This document shows positions 8,265-17,259 of a stretch of 64,000 bases of DNA, piece after piece; position 1 is the first letter of the stretch; the number at the start of each line of letters is the position of its first letter. The stretch comes from Rudaea cellulosilytica DSM 22992. GTDB taxonomy: Bacteria; Pseudomonadota; Gammaproteobacteria; Xanthomonadales; Rhodanobacteraceae. The position numbers were made by a program, and so were the translations under genes. Location: NCBI RefSeq assembly GCF_000378125.1, contig NZ_KB899242.1, positions 620,001 to 684,000 on the forward strand, in the 5' to 3' direction. A model generated the notes under the pieces. It was not told where the DNA came from. It did no database searches and was given only the letters and a program-made list of their open reading frames with translations.

Positions 8265-8417
8265 AACCTATCTCAAAACTACTGCGCTCGACCCGATTCA
8301 AACCAAAATCGGGCGCGCCGGCGGTGCTCGGAATCCTCATTTACTATTTGTAAACTCCGGTTCCTGCGCTCCGGCGACGAACGAACTGCCTTCGCTCGCT
8401 ACGTTTTGAGATAGGTT
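8265..8417. repeat. Long intergenic hairpin element, copy 1
   Basis: This 153-bp element is bounded by AACCTATCTCAAAAC (8265-8279) and its exact reverse complement (8403-8417). Inside is a core, GGCGGTGCTCGGAATCCTCA, then an apical stem TTTAC/GTAAA (8340-8344 and 8350-8354), then CTCCGGTTCCTGCGCTCCGG. Copies 2 (30268) and 3 (41459, inverted) share the core. It fills the gap between the lipoprotein terminator and the carboxylase gene. Confidence 0.85.
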
Positions 8418-8446
8418 CTAGACCTAATTGTCCGCAGAGCACCTCC

Positions 8447-10054
8447 ATGCCCGTCATCGAATCGCAGATCGACCCGCGCAGCGAAGAATTCCAGACCAAC
8501 GCCAAGCAGCTGCGCGGTCTCGTCGACGATCTGAAAACGCAGCTCGCGCAGGCCGCACTCGGCGGCGGCGAGAAGGCGCGCACCAAGCACACCGAGCGCG
8601 GCAAGCTGCTTGCGCGCGAACGCATCCGCGCGCTGCTCGACCCGGGTTCGCCGTTCCTCGAATTCTCGCCGCTCGCCGCGCACGGCATGTACGACGGCGC
8701 GGCGCCGTGCGCGGGCGTGATTGCCGGCATCGGCCGCGTGCACGGCAACGAGGTCGTCGTCGTCGCCAACGACGCGACGGTCAAGGGCGGCACGTATTTC
8801 CCGATGACGGTGAAAAAACATCTGCGTGCGCAGGAAATTGCGCTCGAGAATCGCCTGCCCTGCATCTACCTCGTCGATTCGGGCGGCGCGTTCCTGCCGA
8901 TGCAGGACGAGGTGTTTCCCGACAAGGAGCACTTCGGCCGCATCTTCTACAACCAGGCCCGGCTGAGCGCACTCAATATTCCGCAGATCGCGGTCGTCAT
9001 GGGCTCGTGCACCGCCGGCGGCGCCTACGTGCCGGCGATGAGCGACGAGACCATCATCGTCAAGGAACAAGGCACGATCTTCCTCGGCGGTCCGCCACTC
9101 GTGAAAGCCGCGACCGGCGAAGTCGTCGACGCCGAATCGCTCGGCGGCGCCGATGTGCACACCTCGATTTCCGGCGTCGCCGATCATTTTGCCGAGAACG
9201 ACCAGCACGCGCTCGCGATCGCGCGCGACATCGTCGCCAACCTGAATCGGACGAAGAAACTGCCGGTCGCGATCCAGGCGCCGGCCGAACCGAAATACGC
9301 GACCGAGGAAATCTACGGTTGCGTGCCGACCGATACGCGCAAGCCGTTCGACATCCGCGAGATCATCGCGCGCATCGTCGACGGCTCGGAATTCCACGAA
9401 TTCAAGGCGCGTTACGGCAAGACCCTGGTTTGCGGATTTGGCCACCTATACGGCTATCCGGTCGGCATCGTCGCCAACAACGGCATCCTGTTTCCGGAGT
9501 CCGCGCTCAAGGGCGCGCACTTCATCGAGCTGTGCAACCAGCGCGATATTCCGCTCGTGTTCCTGCAGAACATCACCGGCTTCATGGTCGGCAAGAAATA
9601 CGAGCAGGCCGGCATCGCCAAGGACGGCGCAAAGATGGTCACCGCGGTCGCCTGCTCGCACGTGCCGAAGTTCACCGTCATCATCGGCGGCAGTTTCGGC
9701 GCTGGCAACTACGCGATGTGCGGTCGCGGCTACCAGCCGCGATTCCTGTGGATGTGGCCGAACGCACGCATCAGCGTGATGGGCGGCGAGCAGGCAGCCA
9801 GCGTGCTCGCGACCGTGCGCCGCGACGGCATCGAAGCAAACGGCAAGACCTGGGCGAAAGAAGACGAAGACGCATTCAAGGCACCGATCCGCGAGCAGTA
9901 CGAACGCCAAGGTCATCCCTACTACGCCTCGGCGCGTCTCTGGGACGACGGCGTGATCGACCCGGCCGACACGCGCCGCGTACTCGGCCTGGCGATTTCC
10001 GCAAGCTTCAACGCGCCGATCGAGAAACAGCGCTTCGGTGTGTTCCGGATGTAG
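8447..10054 (+). CDS. liuB: Methylcrotonyl-CoA carboxylase, carboxyltransferase (beta) subunit
   Basis: A 535-residue acyl-CoA carboxyltransferase subunit that moves the carboxyl group from biotin to 3-methylcrotonyl-CoA. Typical features are [21 protein letters not shown] near the N-terminus, the oxyanion-hole segments [13 protein letters not shown] and [17 protein letters not shown], and the C-terminal [16 protein letters not shown]. The length matches methylcrotonyl-CoA carboxylases. The biotin-bearing partner lies at 17701, about 7.6 kb downstream on the same strand, so the two subunit genes are unusually far apart. Confidence 0.93.
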   Translation: MPVIESQIDPRSEEFQTNAKQLRGLVDDLKTQLAQAALGGGEKARTKHTERGKLLARERIRALLDPGSPFLEFSPLAAHGMYDGAAPCAGVIAGIGRVHGNEVVVVANDATVKGGTYFPMTVKKHLRAQEIALENRLPCIYLVDSGGAFLPMQDEVFPDKEHFGRIFYNQARLSALNIPQIAVVMGSCTAGGAYVPAMSDETIIVKEQGTIFLGGPPLVKAATGEVVDAESLGGADVHTSISGVADHFAENDQHALAIARDIVANLNRTKKLPVAIQAPAEPKYATEEIYGCVPTDTRKPFDIREIIARIVDGSEFHEFKARYGKTLVCGFGHLYGYPVGIVANNGILFPESALKGAHFIELCNQRDIPLVFLQNITGFMVGKKYEQAGIAKDGAKMVTAVACSHVPKFTVIIGGSFGAGNYAMCGRGYQPRFLWMWPNARISVMGGEQAASVLATVRRDGIEANGKTWAKEDEDAFKAPIREQYERQGHPYYASARLWDDGVIDPADTRRVLGLAISASFNAPIEKQRFGVFRM

Positions 10055-10106
10055 CGTATCGTTCGCCAGCTGTATCGTGCATCGCAACGTCCAAACGAGG
10101 GGACAT

Positions 10107-10493
10107 ATGAGTTTCGATCGCAAATATCTGATCTGCGCGCTCGGTTACGTCGTGCTGGGAATGGGTGTCGGCGTTTACATGGGCGCGTCGGGGAATCATG
10201 GGCAACTCATCGCTCACGCGCATATCCTGCTGGTCGGTTTCGTCGTGTCATTCATCTACGCGATCATTCACAAGCTGTGGCTCGAACGGCCCGGCAAAGC
10301 GATCGCGCAGACGCAGTTCGTGCTGCATCAGGTCGCGGCCGTCGTCATGTTCACGGGACTGCTGCTGCTTTACGGCAGGGTCGTCGCGGAGACCACGATC
10401 GGCCCGATTCTCGGCGCGTCTTCGATCGGCGTCCTGGCGGCAGCCGTGCTGATGATCTACATGGTGCTGAAGTCAGGCGCGCTGAAGTCCTGA
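10107..10493 (+). CDS. Small four-helix integral membrane protein
   Basis: A 128-residue protein with four predicted membrane segments (around residues 7-25, 33-55, 68-90 and 100-122). The ATG at 10107 follows an ACGAGGGGAC ribosome-binding site. The stretch HAHILLVGFVVSFIYAIIHK carries histidines facing along a helix, reminiscent of short haem-copper-oxidase subunit-I-like modules, but too little is present to claim haem or copper binding. It follows liuB by 52 bases and could be read through from it. Function unknown. Confidence 0.7.
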   Translation: MSFDRKYLICALGYVVLGMGVGVYMGASGNHGQLIAHAHILLVGFVVSFIYAIIHKLWLERPGKAIAQTQFVLHQVAAVVMFTGLLLLYGRVVAETTIGPILGASSIGVLAAAVLMIYMVLKSGALKS

Positions 10494-10584
10494 GCCTCCG
10501 GCGCGCGGCGCTGGTGTCGACATGTTTCGCGGTGCCGGCGTGCAATGCGCCGGCGTCCAGAGGCAGCGCGAACTGCCTGAATAG

Positions 10585-11016
10585 TCAGTGCGCGGGCGGC
10601 TTGTCGATTTCCGCAACGCGGCTGTCGCGGTCGAACACGACGCGACCGCCGGATTCGTCCGGGTAGTACCAGACCTCGCCGAACACGCCGGTGGTCGTGC
10701 GTCCTGGCGCGCCGAGCAGGCGGCGCACTTCGCTCCAGCTCATGCCCTGCTTGATCTGCGCCCACTTGGTCGGATCGCCCCAGATCGGCGGCGGCGTGGG
10801 TGCACCCGGCTGGGCCACGTGCGGCACGACGGATACTGCCGGCGCCGCGGGCGGCTTTGCGGCGAGCGCATTGAGTTTCGCCTCGAGCTCGGCGACATGC
10901 TGCTCGAGCGCTTTGACACGTGCATCGAGCGCCGCCTCGCTGGCCTTGTCGGCCAGGGCGAAACTGGGGGCAACCATCAGGGCAAGCGATGCGATCAAGG
11001 CGAGACGGGAAGGCAT
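10585..11016 (-). CDS. Secreted coiled-coil protein with a SmpA/OmlA (BamE)-like domain
   Basis: A 143-residue exported protein. The ATG at 11016 gives a standard signal peptide (LALIASLALMVAPSFALA); a start at 11043 is also possible. After the signal comes a short coiled coil (ALEQHVAELEAKLNAL), a Pro-rich linker and a BamE-like fold: IKQGMSWSEVRRLLGAPGR, then GEVWYYPD and GRVVFDRDSRV. Such domains occur in outer-membrane assembly factors and other periplasmic proteins. It converges with the small membrane protein gene; function unknown. Confidence 0.75.
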   Translation of the reverse strand: MPSRLALIASLALMVAPSFALADKASEAALDARVKALEQHVAELEAKLNALAAKPPAAPAVSVVPHVAQPGAPTPPPIWGDPTKWAQIKQGMSWSEVRRLLGAPGRTTTGVFGEVWYYPDESGGRVVFDRDSRVAEIDKPPAH

Positions 11017-11149
11017 ACGGATACCGGCATGGGAACTGGGCAATAACCTACCACGCGCGCTGCCGTTTCGTTGTACTCCTTTGGTCCGAGGCTAGACGTG
11101 TGTCATCCGCTTCACACCCCGATGCCGGCTGATCGCTCCGAGGAATTCC

Positions 11150-12922
11150 TCAGCCGGTCAGCTCGATATCCGCCTCCTCCAACACCGCGTCAGGCACGAA
11201 CTCGCCGCCGCGGTCGAGTTCGGCGAACAGGCCGCCGAGGCGCACGAGTTCGTCGTACTTGCCCCTCTCGACCAGCTCGCCGTTCTTGAGTACGAGAATG
11301 ACGTCGGCGTTGCGTACGGTGGTCAGGCGATGGGCGATGACGAAGGTCGTGCGGCCCTGGGTCAGCGCGCCGAGCGCACGCTGGATGCGCGCCTCGGTGG
11401 CGTTGTCGAGCGCGCTCGTCGCCTCGTCGAGGATCAGGATCGGCGAATCCTTGAGCATCGCGCGCGCGATCGACAGGCGCTGGCGCTCGCCGCCGGATAG
11501 CGAGCGACCGCGCTCGGCGACGAGGGTCGAATAGCCCTCCGGCTTGACGATGACGAAATGATGCGCTTCGGCCGCGATCGCGGCCGCCTCGATTTCCGCC
11601 TCGGTCGCATCGGGCTTACCGATGCGCAGGTTGTCGGCGATCGAACGGTAGAACAGGCCCGGGTCCTGGAACACGACGGCGATGTGCTCGCGCAAGCTGT
11701 GCAGGCTGACCTCGCGGATGTCGATGCCGTCGATCGTGATGCGGCCCGCGCTCGGATCGTAGGCGCGGTAGAGCAGGCTCAGCGCCGTGGTCTTGCCCGC
11801 ACCGGTGGGACCGACGATGGCCGCAGTTGCGCCCGCGGGCACCCTGAAATTCAGATGCTTGAGCGCCGGATGCGACACCTCGTAGCCGAACGAGACGTCG
11901 TGGAACTCGACTTCGCCGCGCACGTCCTGCGGCAGGTCGGGCGCGCCCGGCTTTTCGTGCAGCACCTCCTGCGTATCGAGCACGGCGAAGAAATCGCGCA
12001 GCGAGTGGGTCTGGAAGAACAGGCTGGAAATGAAGCCGGCGAACTGCTCGAGACGGCCGATCAACTGCATCGAGAAACCGACGAAGGTGACGATCGCGCC
12101 GACCGTGACCTCACCCTTGCCGTTGAGCTGCGCGCCGAGCGCGAACATGGCGACGATCGTGATCGTGCTCATCGCGCGATTGGCAACCGACAGCCAGGCC
12201 CAGCCGCGCAACACGGGATACTGCGCGGTCAGCACCTTCTTCACCATGCTCTTGATCTCGGCGACCTCGGCCGAGATGCGCGAGAAGCTCTGCACGACCA
12301 TGACGTTGCCGAACACGTCGCCGACGCGCTCGGAGATCTCGTGGTGCAGTTCCTCGACCTCGCCCTGCGCCTTGTGCGTGCGCCGTACCGCGATCGCGTT
12401 GAACACGGCGAAGCTCGTCATCAGGCCGATCATGAGCAACGCAAGCTTCCAGTTCATTTTGATCGCGAGCGGGATCATGACGAAGATCGACAGCAGCGTG
12501 GTCAGATGATCGCGGAAGAAATTGAGCCAGATCTGGAACAGGTTGCTCGAGCCCGAATGCATGATGCGCAACAGACGCCCGGTGTGGTGCTGGCCATGGA
12601 ACGACAACGGCAGCGCGATCGAATGCTCGAAAAACTGGGTGATGACGGCCAGGCGCCGACGGTGTGCGAGGCGGTCTGAATGGAGCGAAACGAGCACGCT
12701 GGCGACGACGCCGGCGAAACCGACGCCGGCCCAGGCGCCGATGAATTGCCACGCGTCGCGATGATCCTTCGCGGTCAGCGCATCGACCACACGGCCGAAT
12801 AGCCAGGGCTCGAGGAAGAACACGCCCGCGAGGGCAAGGTTGGCGACGGCCAGCGTGATCGCCAGCCATTTTTCCGGCGCGAGCAGCGCGAGCACGCGCA
12901 GGTAAATTCGAAGGATGGACAT
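11150..12922 (-). CDS. ABC exporter, fused permease-ATPase, NdvA/ChvA-like
   Basis: A 590-residue half-transporter. The N-terminal about 310 residues hold six membrane helices (type I exporter fold); the C-terminal part holds Walker A GPTGAGKTT (near residue 370), signature LSGGERQRLSIARA, Walker B ILILDEATSALD and the H-loop histidine in VIAHRLTTV. The opening MSILRIYLRVLALLAPEKWL resembles the cyclic beta-1,2-glucan exporters NdvA/ChvA more than lipid flippases. No glucan synthase gene is nearby, so the substrate stays open. The gene is monocistronic as far as the window shows. Confidence 0.85.
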   Translation of the reverse strand: MSILRIYLRVLALLAPEKWLAITLAVANLALAGVFFLEPWLFGRVVDALTAKDHRDAWQFIGAWAGVGFAGVVASVLVSLHSDRLAHRRRLAVITQFFEHSIALPLSFHGQHHTGRLLRIMHSGSSNLFQIWLNFFRDHLTTLLSIFVMIPLAIKMNWKLALLMIGLMTSFAVFNAIAVRRTHKAQGEVEELHHEISERVGDVFGNVMVVQSFSRISAEVAEIKSMVKKVLTAQYPVLRGWAWLSVANRAMSTITIVAMFALGAQLNGKGEVTVGAIVTFVGFSMQLIGRLEQFAGFISSLFFQTHSLRDFFAVLDTQEVLHEKPGAPDLPQDVRGEVEFHDVSFGYEVSHPALKHLNFRVPAGATAAIVGPTGAGKTTALSLLYRAYDPSAGRITIDGIDIREVSLHSLREHIAVVFQDPGLFYRSIADNLRIGKPDATEAEIEAAAIAAEAHHFVIVKPEGYSTLVAERGRSLSGGERQRLSIARAMLKDSPILILDEATSALDNATEARIQRALGALTQGRTTFVIAHRLTTVRNADVILVLKNGELVERGKYDELVRLGGLFAELDRGGEFVPDAVLEEADIELTG

Positions 12923-13291
12923 CTTGCTCCAGCTGAATAAAACGAACGGTAACGCTCCGGCCTACCCTGGGGTGCCGCAGCCGCGTCGGGCTAGCTTACC
13001 TATCGAGAGCAGTGGTTGCAGCCGCGAATTGAATCCGAAGGCAGCTCCGGCCTCTACGTTCCACTTCGTAGCAACAACATCCCGTAAATACGTGATGTGA
13101 TTCAGATTTTTTGGAATATTTAACATATGTACGTGTATTTCGACCGTACCACTTGACGGCAGGGGCTCCGCCTTGAGGGGTCCGGGTCGAACCGAATCAT
13201 GACCGCGGGCGCGGGGAATCAAGCAGCAGATGAAGCAAACGCGGACATGGGGAGATGTCCATATGACTTTCACATCCTTTTGGAGCGAGGC
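12923..13291. other. Divergent intergenic region between the ABC exporter and the secreted HEVSE protein
   Basis: No gene is supported here. It is AT-rich around 13085-13150 (CAGATTTTTTGGAATATTTA), a likely promoter zone. A small hairpin, GGACAT/ATGTCC with a 6-base loop (13243-13260), lies 31 bases before the start codon at 13292 and would be in the leader of that mRNA. Confidence 0.4.
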
Positions 13292-14509
13292 ATGAAGAAG
13301 GCAACACTAGTTACGGCGTGCATTGTGGGCGTTGCGATGATGGGACTGACCGCGCAGGCGTTCGCGGCGCAGGCCAATCAAACTCATTTCGTTGTACACC
13401 AGACCGAAGGCAGTCTGCTGCAATTGGGCGATGCGTTGGTCGCCAACGGCCAAGGTCAGGCGGAGCTATATCGCGGCGGTGAAAAGATTGCCACCATCCA
13501 GGATCCGAACGACATCATCGCCGAGGCGTCCTCGCCTTCACGTCCGCTATACGTGACCGACCAGGACGGCGCAATTGTCCGCGGTGATCTGCGCGACTTC
13601 GAGGGTGCTCTCTATCTGAGCCACAGCGCTCCGATCGTGCCCTTCTATCGCAGCGACAAGCCGCGGGTTCCGCTCGCCGGCGCCGGCAACGATCATTCCG
13701 TCGGCACGGATTCGCAAGAGCCCATCGATCCGTCGAGCCCCCATTTCAACCAATGCAATCCTAGCCGCCCAACGGTGCGCGCTTGCTACGGCTACGGCGG
13801 CCCGCTGACCCTCAAGGGCGGCAATGTGATGGTCACCCCGACCATCCAGGCGGTGTTCTGGGGCAATTGGTCGCAAACCGATCCGATCATCACCGGCATG
13901 GACTCGTTCTTCAACGGCTGGAGCGGAAGCGGCATCGCCAATGCGTCAAACGAGTACAACGGCGCCACCAACGGCTACGTGACCGGCAATTCCACCTACG
14001 TCGGCCACACCTTCGATACGTCCTCGACCGGCAACTCGACGCCGAGCAGCTCGACGATGGTTTCGAAAGCCTGCAGCCTGACCGGCAACAATCCGAACTC
14101 GAACGCGATCTACACCTACATCACCTCCAACTGGCCGGGCGGCCAGGCCTGCGGCTTCCACACCTGGGGCACGTGCAGCAACGGTGCGCAAGTCCAGGTC
14201 GCCTGGATCGGCAATTTCACCGGCACCACGGGCTGCGGTCCGGGAGCCAGCTCCGGCAACGCGCAAGGACTGGCGGATATCGCATCGGTGGTCTCGCACG
14301 AAGTCTCCGAAGCCACGACCGATCCGCGCGGCACGGGCTGGACCGACAACGGCGGTTACGAAAACGGCGACAAGTGCGAATGGGTCTACGCACCGATGAC
14401 TCTTGCCAACGGCGCCAACTTCAGCCTGCAGCGCGAATGGTCCAACGCGTTGTATGCCGCCGGCACGGGATATGCCAATTACTTCGGCCAGAAAGGCTGC
14501 AAGCAGTAA
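13292..14509 (+). CDS. Secreted protein with an HEVSEATTDP motif (EXORDIUM/PHI-1-like)
   Basis: A 405-residue exported protein. The ATG at 13292 follows TGGAGCGAGG and opens a signal peptide (ACIVGVAMMGLTAQAFAA). The C-terminal half begins at VMVTPTIQAVFWGNW and contains CGFHTWG, QVAWIGNF and SHEVSEATTDP, then GDKCEWVY; the spacing of these segments recalls the phosphate-induced (EXORDIUM/PHI-1) family, whose bacterial members are uncharacterised. The H-E-x-x-E core could bind metal, but a protease role is not shown. The mature protein is Ser/Thr/Asn/Gly-rich with paired cysteines, as in stable extracellular proteins. The next gene also encodes a secreted protein and has a similar ribosome-binding site. 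Confidence 0.7.
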   Translation: MKKATLVTACIVGVAMMGLTAQAFAAQANQTHFVVHQTEGSLLQLGDALVANGQGQAELYRGGEKIATIQDPNDIIAEASSPSRPLYVTDQDGAIVRGDLRDFEGALYLSHSAPIVPFYRSDKPRVPLAGAGNDHSVGTDSQEPIDPSSPHFNQCNPSRPTVRACYGYGGPLTLKGGNVMVTPTIQAVFWGNWSQTDPIITGMDSFFNGWSGSGIANASNEYNGATNGYVTGNSTYVGHTFDTSSTGNSTPSSSTMVSKACSLTGNNPNSNAIYTYITSNWPGGQACGFHTWGTCSNGAQVQVAWIGNFTGTTGCGPGASSGNAQGLADIASVVSHEVSEATTDPRGTGWTDNGGYENGDKCEWVYAPMTLANGANFSLQREWSNALYAAGTGYANYFGQKGCKQ

Positions 14510-14885
14510 TCTTCCCGGCTCTGCCAACCTCAAGTCCCCGGCCAGTCCGGGGACGTCGGTGAACCAATGCAACATTTTTGAAAGACTTAACCCGGTAACC
14601 GTTACGAATTCACTACCGCACGAAGTTCGAGGGAGATTTTGGTCAGGCGCATGCGCGGTGTATCGGGCCGAGGTGGGGACCTCGCGCGCTTTATTCGGCA
14701 TTCGACGAATTTCGGGAAAATCTTCGCATAGCGAGGTTTATCCGCGAGCTGGGAGTAGCTCGCCTGCAGCGGCGCCGATCGGCGTTCGATGAAGCGGAAT
14801 CGGTAAAAACTGGCCCTGAACTAACGGCGGCACGAACAACCCTGACGGGGTTGTGCTGACTCTTTCCACTACTTTTGGAGTATGT
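14510..14885. other. Intergenic region between two secreted-protein genes
   Basis: No convincing gene. After the stop there is a hairpin at 14534-14554. A second hairpin, ACAACCC/GGGGTTGT (14836-14854), lies just upstream of the next ribosome-binding site TTTTGGAG. The middle has lower G+C than the flanks and shows no recognisable domain in any frame. Confidence 0.4.
14534..14554 (+). terminator. Hairpin after the HEVSE protein gene
   Basis: GTCCCCGG (14534-14541) pairs perfectly with CCGGGGAC (14547-14554) across a 5-base loop, 24 bases after the stop codon. There is no T-run, so termination efficiency is uncertain. Confidence 0.45.
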
Positions 14886-15890
14886 ATGCAAGCAAAGAAG
14901 AAACTGGGCGTGCGTCCCGCGGTTCTCGCTGCGTCCATGATCAGCCTTTTGATGTCCCCGGTGATATCGACCGTTGCTGCCCCGAGTGCGACTGCCGAAC
15001 AATTGCATGCTTGGCACGATTCTCTGAAGAATTTCCCACCGGTCTCCGAAGGTTGTTTCCAGGCGGATTATCCGAGCCTGGCCTGGCAGCAAGTGGCGTG
15101 CGGCGAAACGCCGACTTATCGCTCCAATCCGAAGTATCGCGGTGCGGACACGGTCGGCAACGGCTATGACTACTCCGCAACGACCTCTCATCTCACCCAG
15201 TCGGCCACCGGCAGCTTCCCGAGCGAAGCCGGCGGCGGCTCGGGCGGCTACACGCTGCAGCTCAACACCAATTTCGGCAATGGACCGACGGCGTTCTGTT
15301 CGGCCTTGGGATATTCGAGCTGCCAGACCTGGGAGCAGTTCATCTACTCGTCGAACTATCCGGGCAATGCCGGCACCGGCGTCAGCGGTCCGCAGGCGTT
15401 TATCCAGAACTGGATGTTCATTCCTGCCCACAAGCGTTGCCCGTCGGGTTGGAACGGCTACAAGACCAGTTCCTATAACGGCTGCTACAAGAACAGCAAG
15501 GGCATCGCTGCGCCTGCAGTCGGACTGTCCGGCTTGTCGGGTGGTTCTCTGTCTGGCTCGGCCTCGACGAGCGGTCTCGACACGGTGACCTTCACCTACG
15601 GCGGCACGGCCTACGCCGTCAGCCAGAGCGGCAGCACGCTCGACATCGGCGCGACCTGGAACAACTCCGAGTTCAACGTCGTCGGCAACGGCGGCGGCTC
15701 GGCTGCCACGTTCAATTCGGGATCCTCGCTCACGGTGAAAGTGGCGACCAACGACGGCACCACGAACGCGCCGACGTGCACCGGCCCGACCAACGGCGGC
15801 ACGACCGGCGAGACCAACAACCTGAACCTCGGCGCCTGCGTCGCGGCAGGTGGAACTTCGCCGTACATCCAGTTCACCGAATCGAACTGA
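14886..15890 (+). CDS. Secreted protein of unknown function
   Basis: A 334-residue exported protein. The ATG at 14886 gives a signal peptide (VLAASMISLLMSPVISTVAA); a nearby ATG at 14882 is in another frame. The mature part has a Cys-containing region (GCFQADYPSLAWQQVACGE), a segment CSALGYSSCQTWEQFIYSSN that looks enzyme- or lectin-like, then a Gly/Ser/Thr-rich C-terminal beta region. No catalytic motif is recognised. It shares the CTTTTGGAG leader with the preceding secreted-protein gene and ends at a strong terminator. Confidence 0.7.
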   Translation: MQAKKKLGVRPAVLAASMISLLMSPVISTVAAPSATAEQLHAWHDSLKNFPPVSEGCFQADYPSLAWQQVACGETPTYRSNPKYRGADTVGNGYDYSATTSHLTQSATGSFPSEAGGGSGGYTLQLNTNFGNGPTAFCSALGYSSCQTWEQFIYSSNYPGNAGTGVSGPQAFIQNWMFIPAHKRCPSGWNGYKTSSYNGCYKNSKGIAAPAVGLSGLSGGSLSGSASTSGLDTVTFTYGGTAYAVSQSGSTLDIGATWNNSEFNVVGNGGGSAATFNSGSSLTVKVATNDGTTNAPTCTGPTNGGTTGETNNLNLGACVAAGGTSPYIQFTESN

Positions 15891-15905
15891 TTCACGCTTG
15901 AGCTG

Positions 15906-15951
15906 AAAAAAGCTGCGCCGATCGCGGAAACGCGGTCGGCGCTTTTTTTTT
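15906..15951 (+). terminator. Rho-independent terminator
   Basis: GCGCCGATCGCG (15915-15926), loop GAAA, CGCGGTCGGCGC (15931-15942) with one mismatch, then nine T residues. The stem is preceded by an A-run, so it could work in both directions. Confidence 0.85.
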
Positions 15952-16055
15952 GCCCATTCGCCATAGCCGGCCGACGCGGAGCGGACGACCGCGACAGCCC
16001 TCCGGGCGACCCGCTATCATGCGCATCCCGCTTTCGCTGACGGTGTGTCGCGCGC

Positions 16056-16850
16056 ATGTCCGGATCGTTACAGATTTCGATCGAGGGGCGCACCGCGCGC
16101 ATCACGCTCGATCGCCCACAGACGCACAACGCCTTCGACGACGAGCTGATCGGCGAACTCACCGCCGAACTCGAAAAGCTCGCAAGCGATAACTCACTGC
16201 GCGCGCTCGTGCTTACCGGTGCCGGCGCCTCGTTCTCGGCCGGCGCCAATGCGAACTGGATGAAGCGCATGGCGACGGCGAGCGAAGCGGAAAATCGCGC
16301 CGACTCCGAGCGTCTCGCCGCGCTGATGCGTACATTGAATTTCTTCCCGAAGCCGACCGTCGCCCGCGTCAACGGCGCAGCGATGGGTGGCGGCGTCGGC
16401 CTGGTCGCCTGTTGCGACATCGCGATCGCCGCCGACATGGCGAAGTTCGCACTGAGCGAGGTCAAGCTCGGCCTCGTGCCGGCGGTGATCTCGCCGTATG
16501 TCATCGCCGCGATCGGCGCGCGCCAGGCGCGACGCCTGTTCGTCAGTGCGGAAGTGATCGACGCGCATGAAGCATTGCGCATCGATCTCGTGCATCGCGT
16601 CGTCGCGGCGGACAAGCTCGACGAAGCGATCGCACGCGAACTCGACCTGCTTGCCAAGGGCGCACCAAACGCACAACGCGAAGCGAAGCAGCTCGCATTG
16701 CGCATGGCTGGCGCGACGCCCGAACACGCGACGCAGATCGATAAGGACAATGCCGCGCTGATCGCGCGCCTGCGCATAGGCGCGGAAGGTCAAGCCGGCC
16801 TCGGTGCATTTCTCGACAAGCAAACGCCTCCGTGGCTCAAGCAGGAGTAG
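16056..16850 (+). CDS. liuC: Methylglutaconyl-CoA hydratase (enoyl-CoA hydratase family)
   Basis: A 264-residue crotonase-fold protein that would hydrate 3-methylglutaconyl-CoA to HMG-CoA in leucine catabolism. The oxyanion-hole segments are GAGASFSAGANANWMKRM and AAMGGGVGLVACCDIAIA. The length and C-terminal tail are typical. The specific assignment rests on the context between the carboxylase and HMG-CoA lyase genes. It begins after the terminator at 15906-15951, so a new promoter must lie in the 100 bases before it (TATCAT near 16014 is a candidate -10). Confidence 0.88.
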   Translation: MSGSLQISIEGRTARITLDRPQTHNAFDDELIGELTAELEKLASDNSLRALVLTGAGASFSAGANANWMKRMATASEAENRADSERLAALMRTLNFFPKPTVARVNGAAMGGGVGLVACCDIAIAADMAKFALSEVKLGLVPAVISPYVIAAIGARQARRLFVSAEVIDAHEALRIDLVHRVVAADKLDEAIARELDLLAKGAPNAQREAKQLALRMAGATPEHATQIDKDNAALIARLRIGAEGQAGLGAFLDKQTPPWLKQE

Positions 16851-16854
16851 CCTC

Positions 16855-17259
16855 GTGTCCCTTCGCAACCGTTTCGACCATATCGGCTTCACCGTTTCCG
16901 ATATCGCACGCAGCAAGGCGTTCTACGCCGGCGCGCTCGCGCCACTCGGCATCGGCCTGGTCATGGAGGTCACGCCGGAAATGACCGGCGGCCACGCGCA
17001 CGTAGGCTACGGCCACGACGGCAACCCGTACTTCTGGATCGGCAACGGCGACGGCGCGTTGCGCGGCAAGCTGCATGTCGCCTTCGCCGCAGCGAACCGC
17101 GCGACGGTCGACGCGTTCTACGCGGCGGCCATCGCCGCCGGCGGCATCGACAACGGCGCGCCAGGCCTGCGCCCGCACTATCACGCCAACTACTACGGCG
17201 CGTTCGTGCTCGACCCCGACGGCCACAACATCGAAGCGTGTTGCCATCTGTCGGAGTGA
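16855..17259 (+). CDS. VOC (glyoxalase/dioxygenase-fold) protein
   Basis: A 134-residue single-domain VOC protein starting with GTG at 16855, 4 bases after the liuC stop. It shows paired beta-alpha-beta-beta-beta modules: FDHIGFTVSDIARSKAFYAG at the N-terminus and FVLDPDGHNIEACCH at the C-terminus, with candidate metal ligands His8 and the glutamate in NIEA. Such genes are common passengers in fatty-acid and branched-chain catabolic operons; the reaction is not known. The unit carrying the GxxExxY gene follows 6 bases after its stop. Confidence 0.8.
   Translation: MSLRNRFDHIGFTVSDIARSKAFYAGALAPLGIGLVMEVTPEMTGGHAHVGYGHDGNPYFWIGNGDGALRGKLHVAFAAANRATVDAFYAAAIAAGGIDNGAPGLRPHYHANYYGAFVLDPDGHNIEACCHLSE

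Noticed and set aside
10534-10554. GCCGGCG...CGCCGGC hairpin between two convergent genes as a terminator
   Set aside because: The stem is short and has no T-run on either strand; too common in high-G+C DNA to call.
14691-15431. A 246-residue minus-strand frame overlapping the second secreted-protein gene and the gap before it
   Set aside because: No domain, no ribosome-binding site, and the plus strand has a signal peptide and ribosome-binding site.
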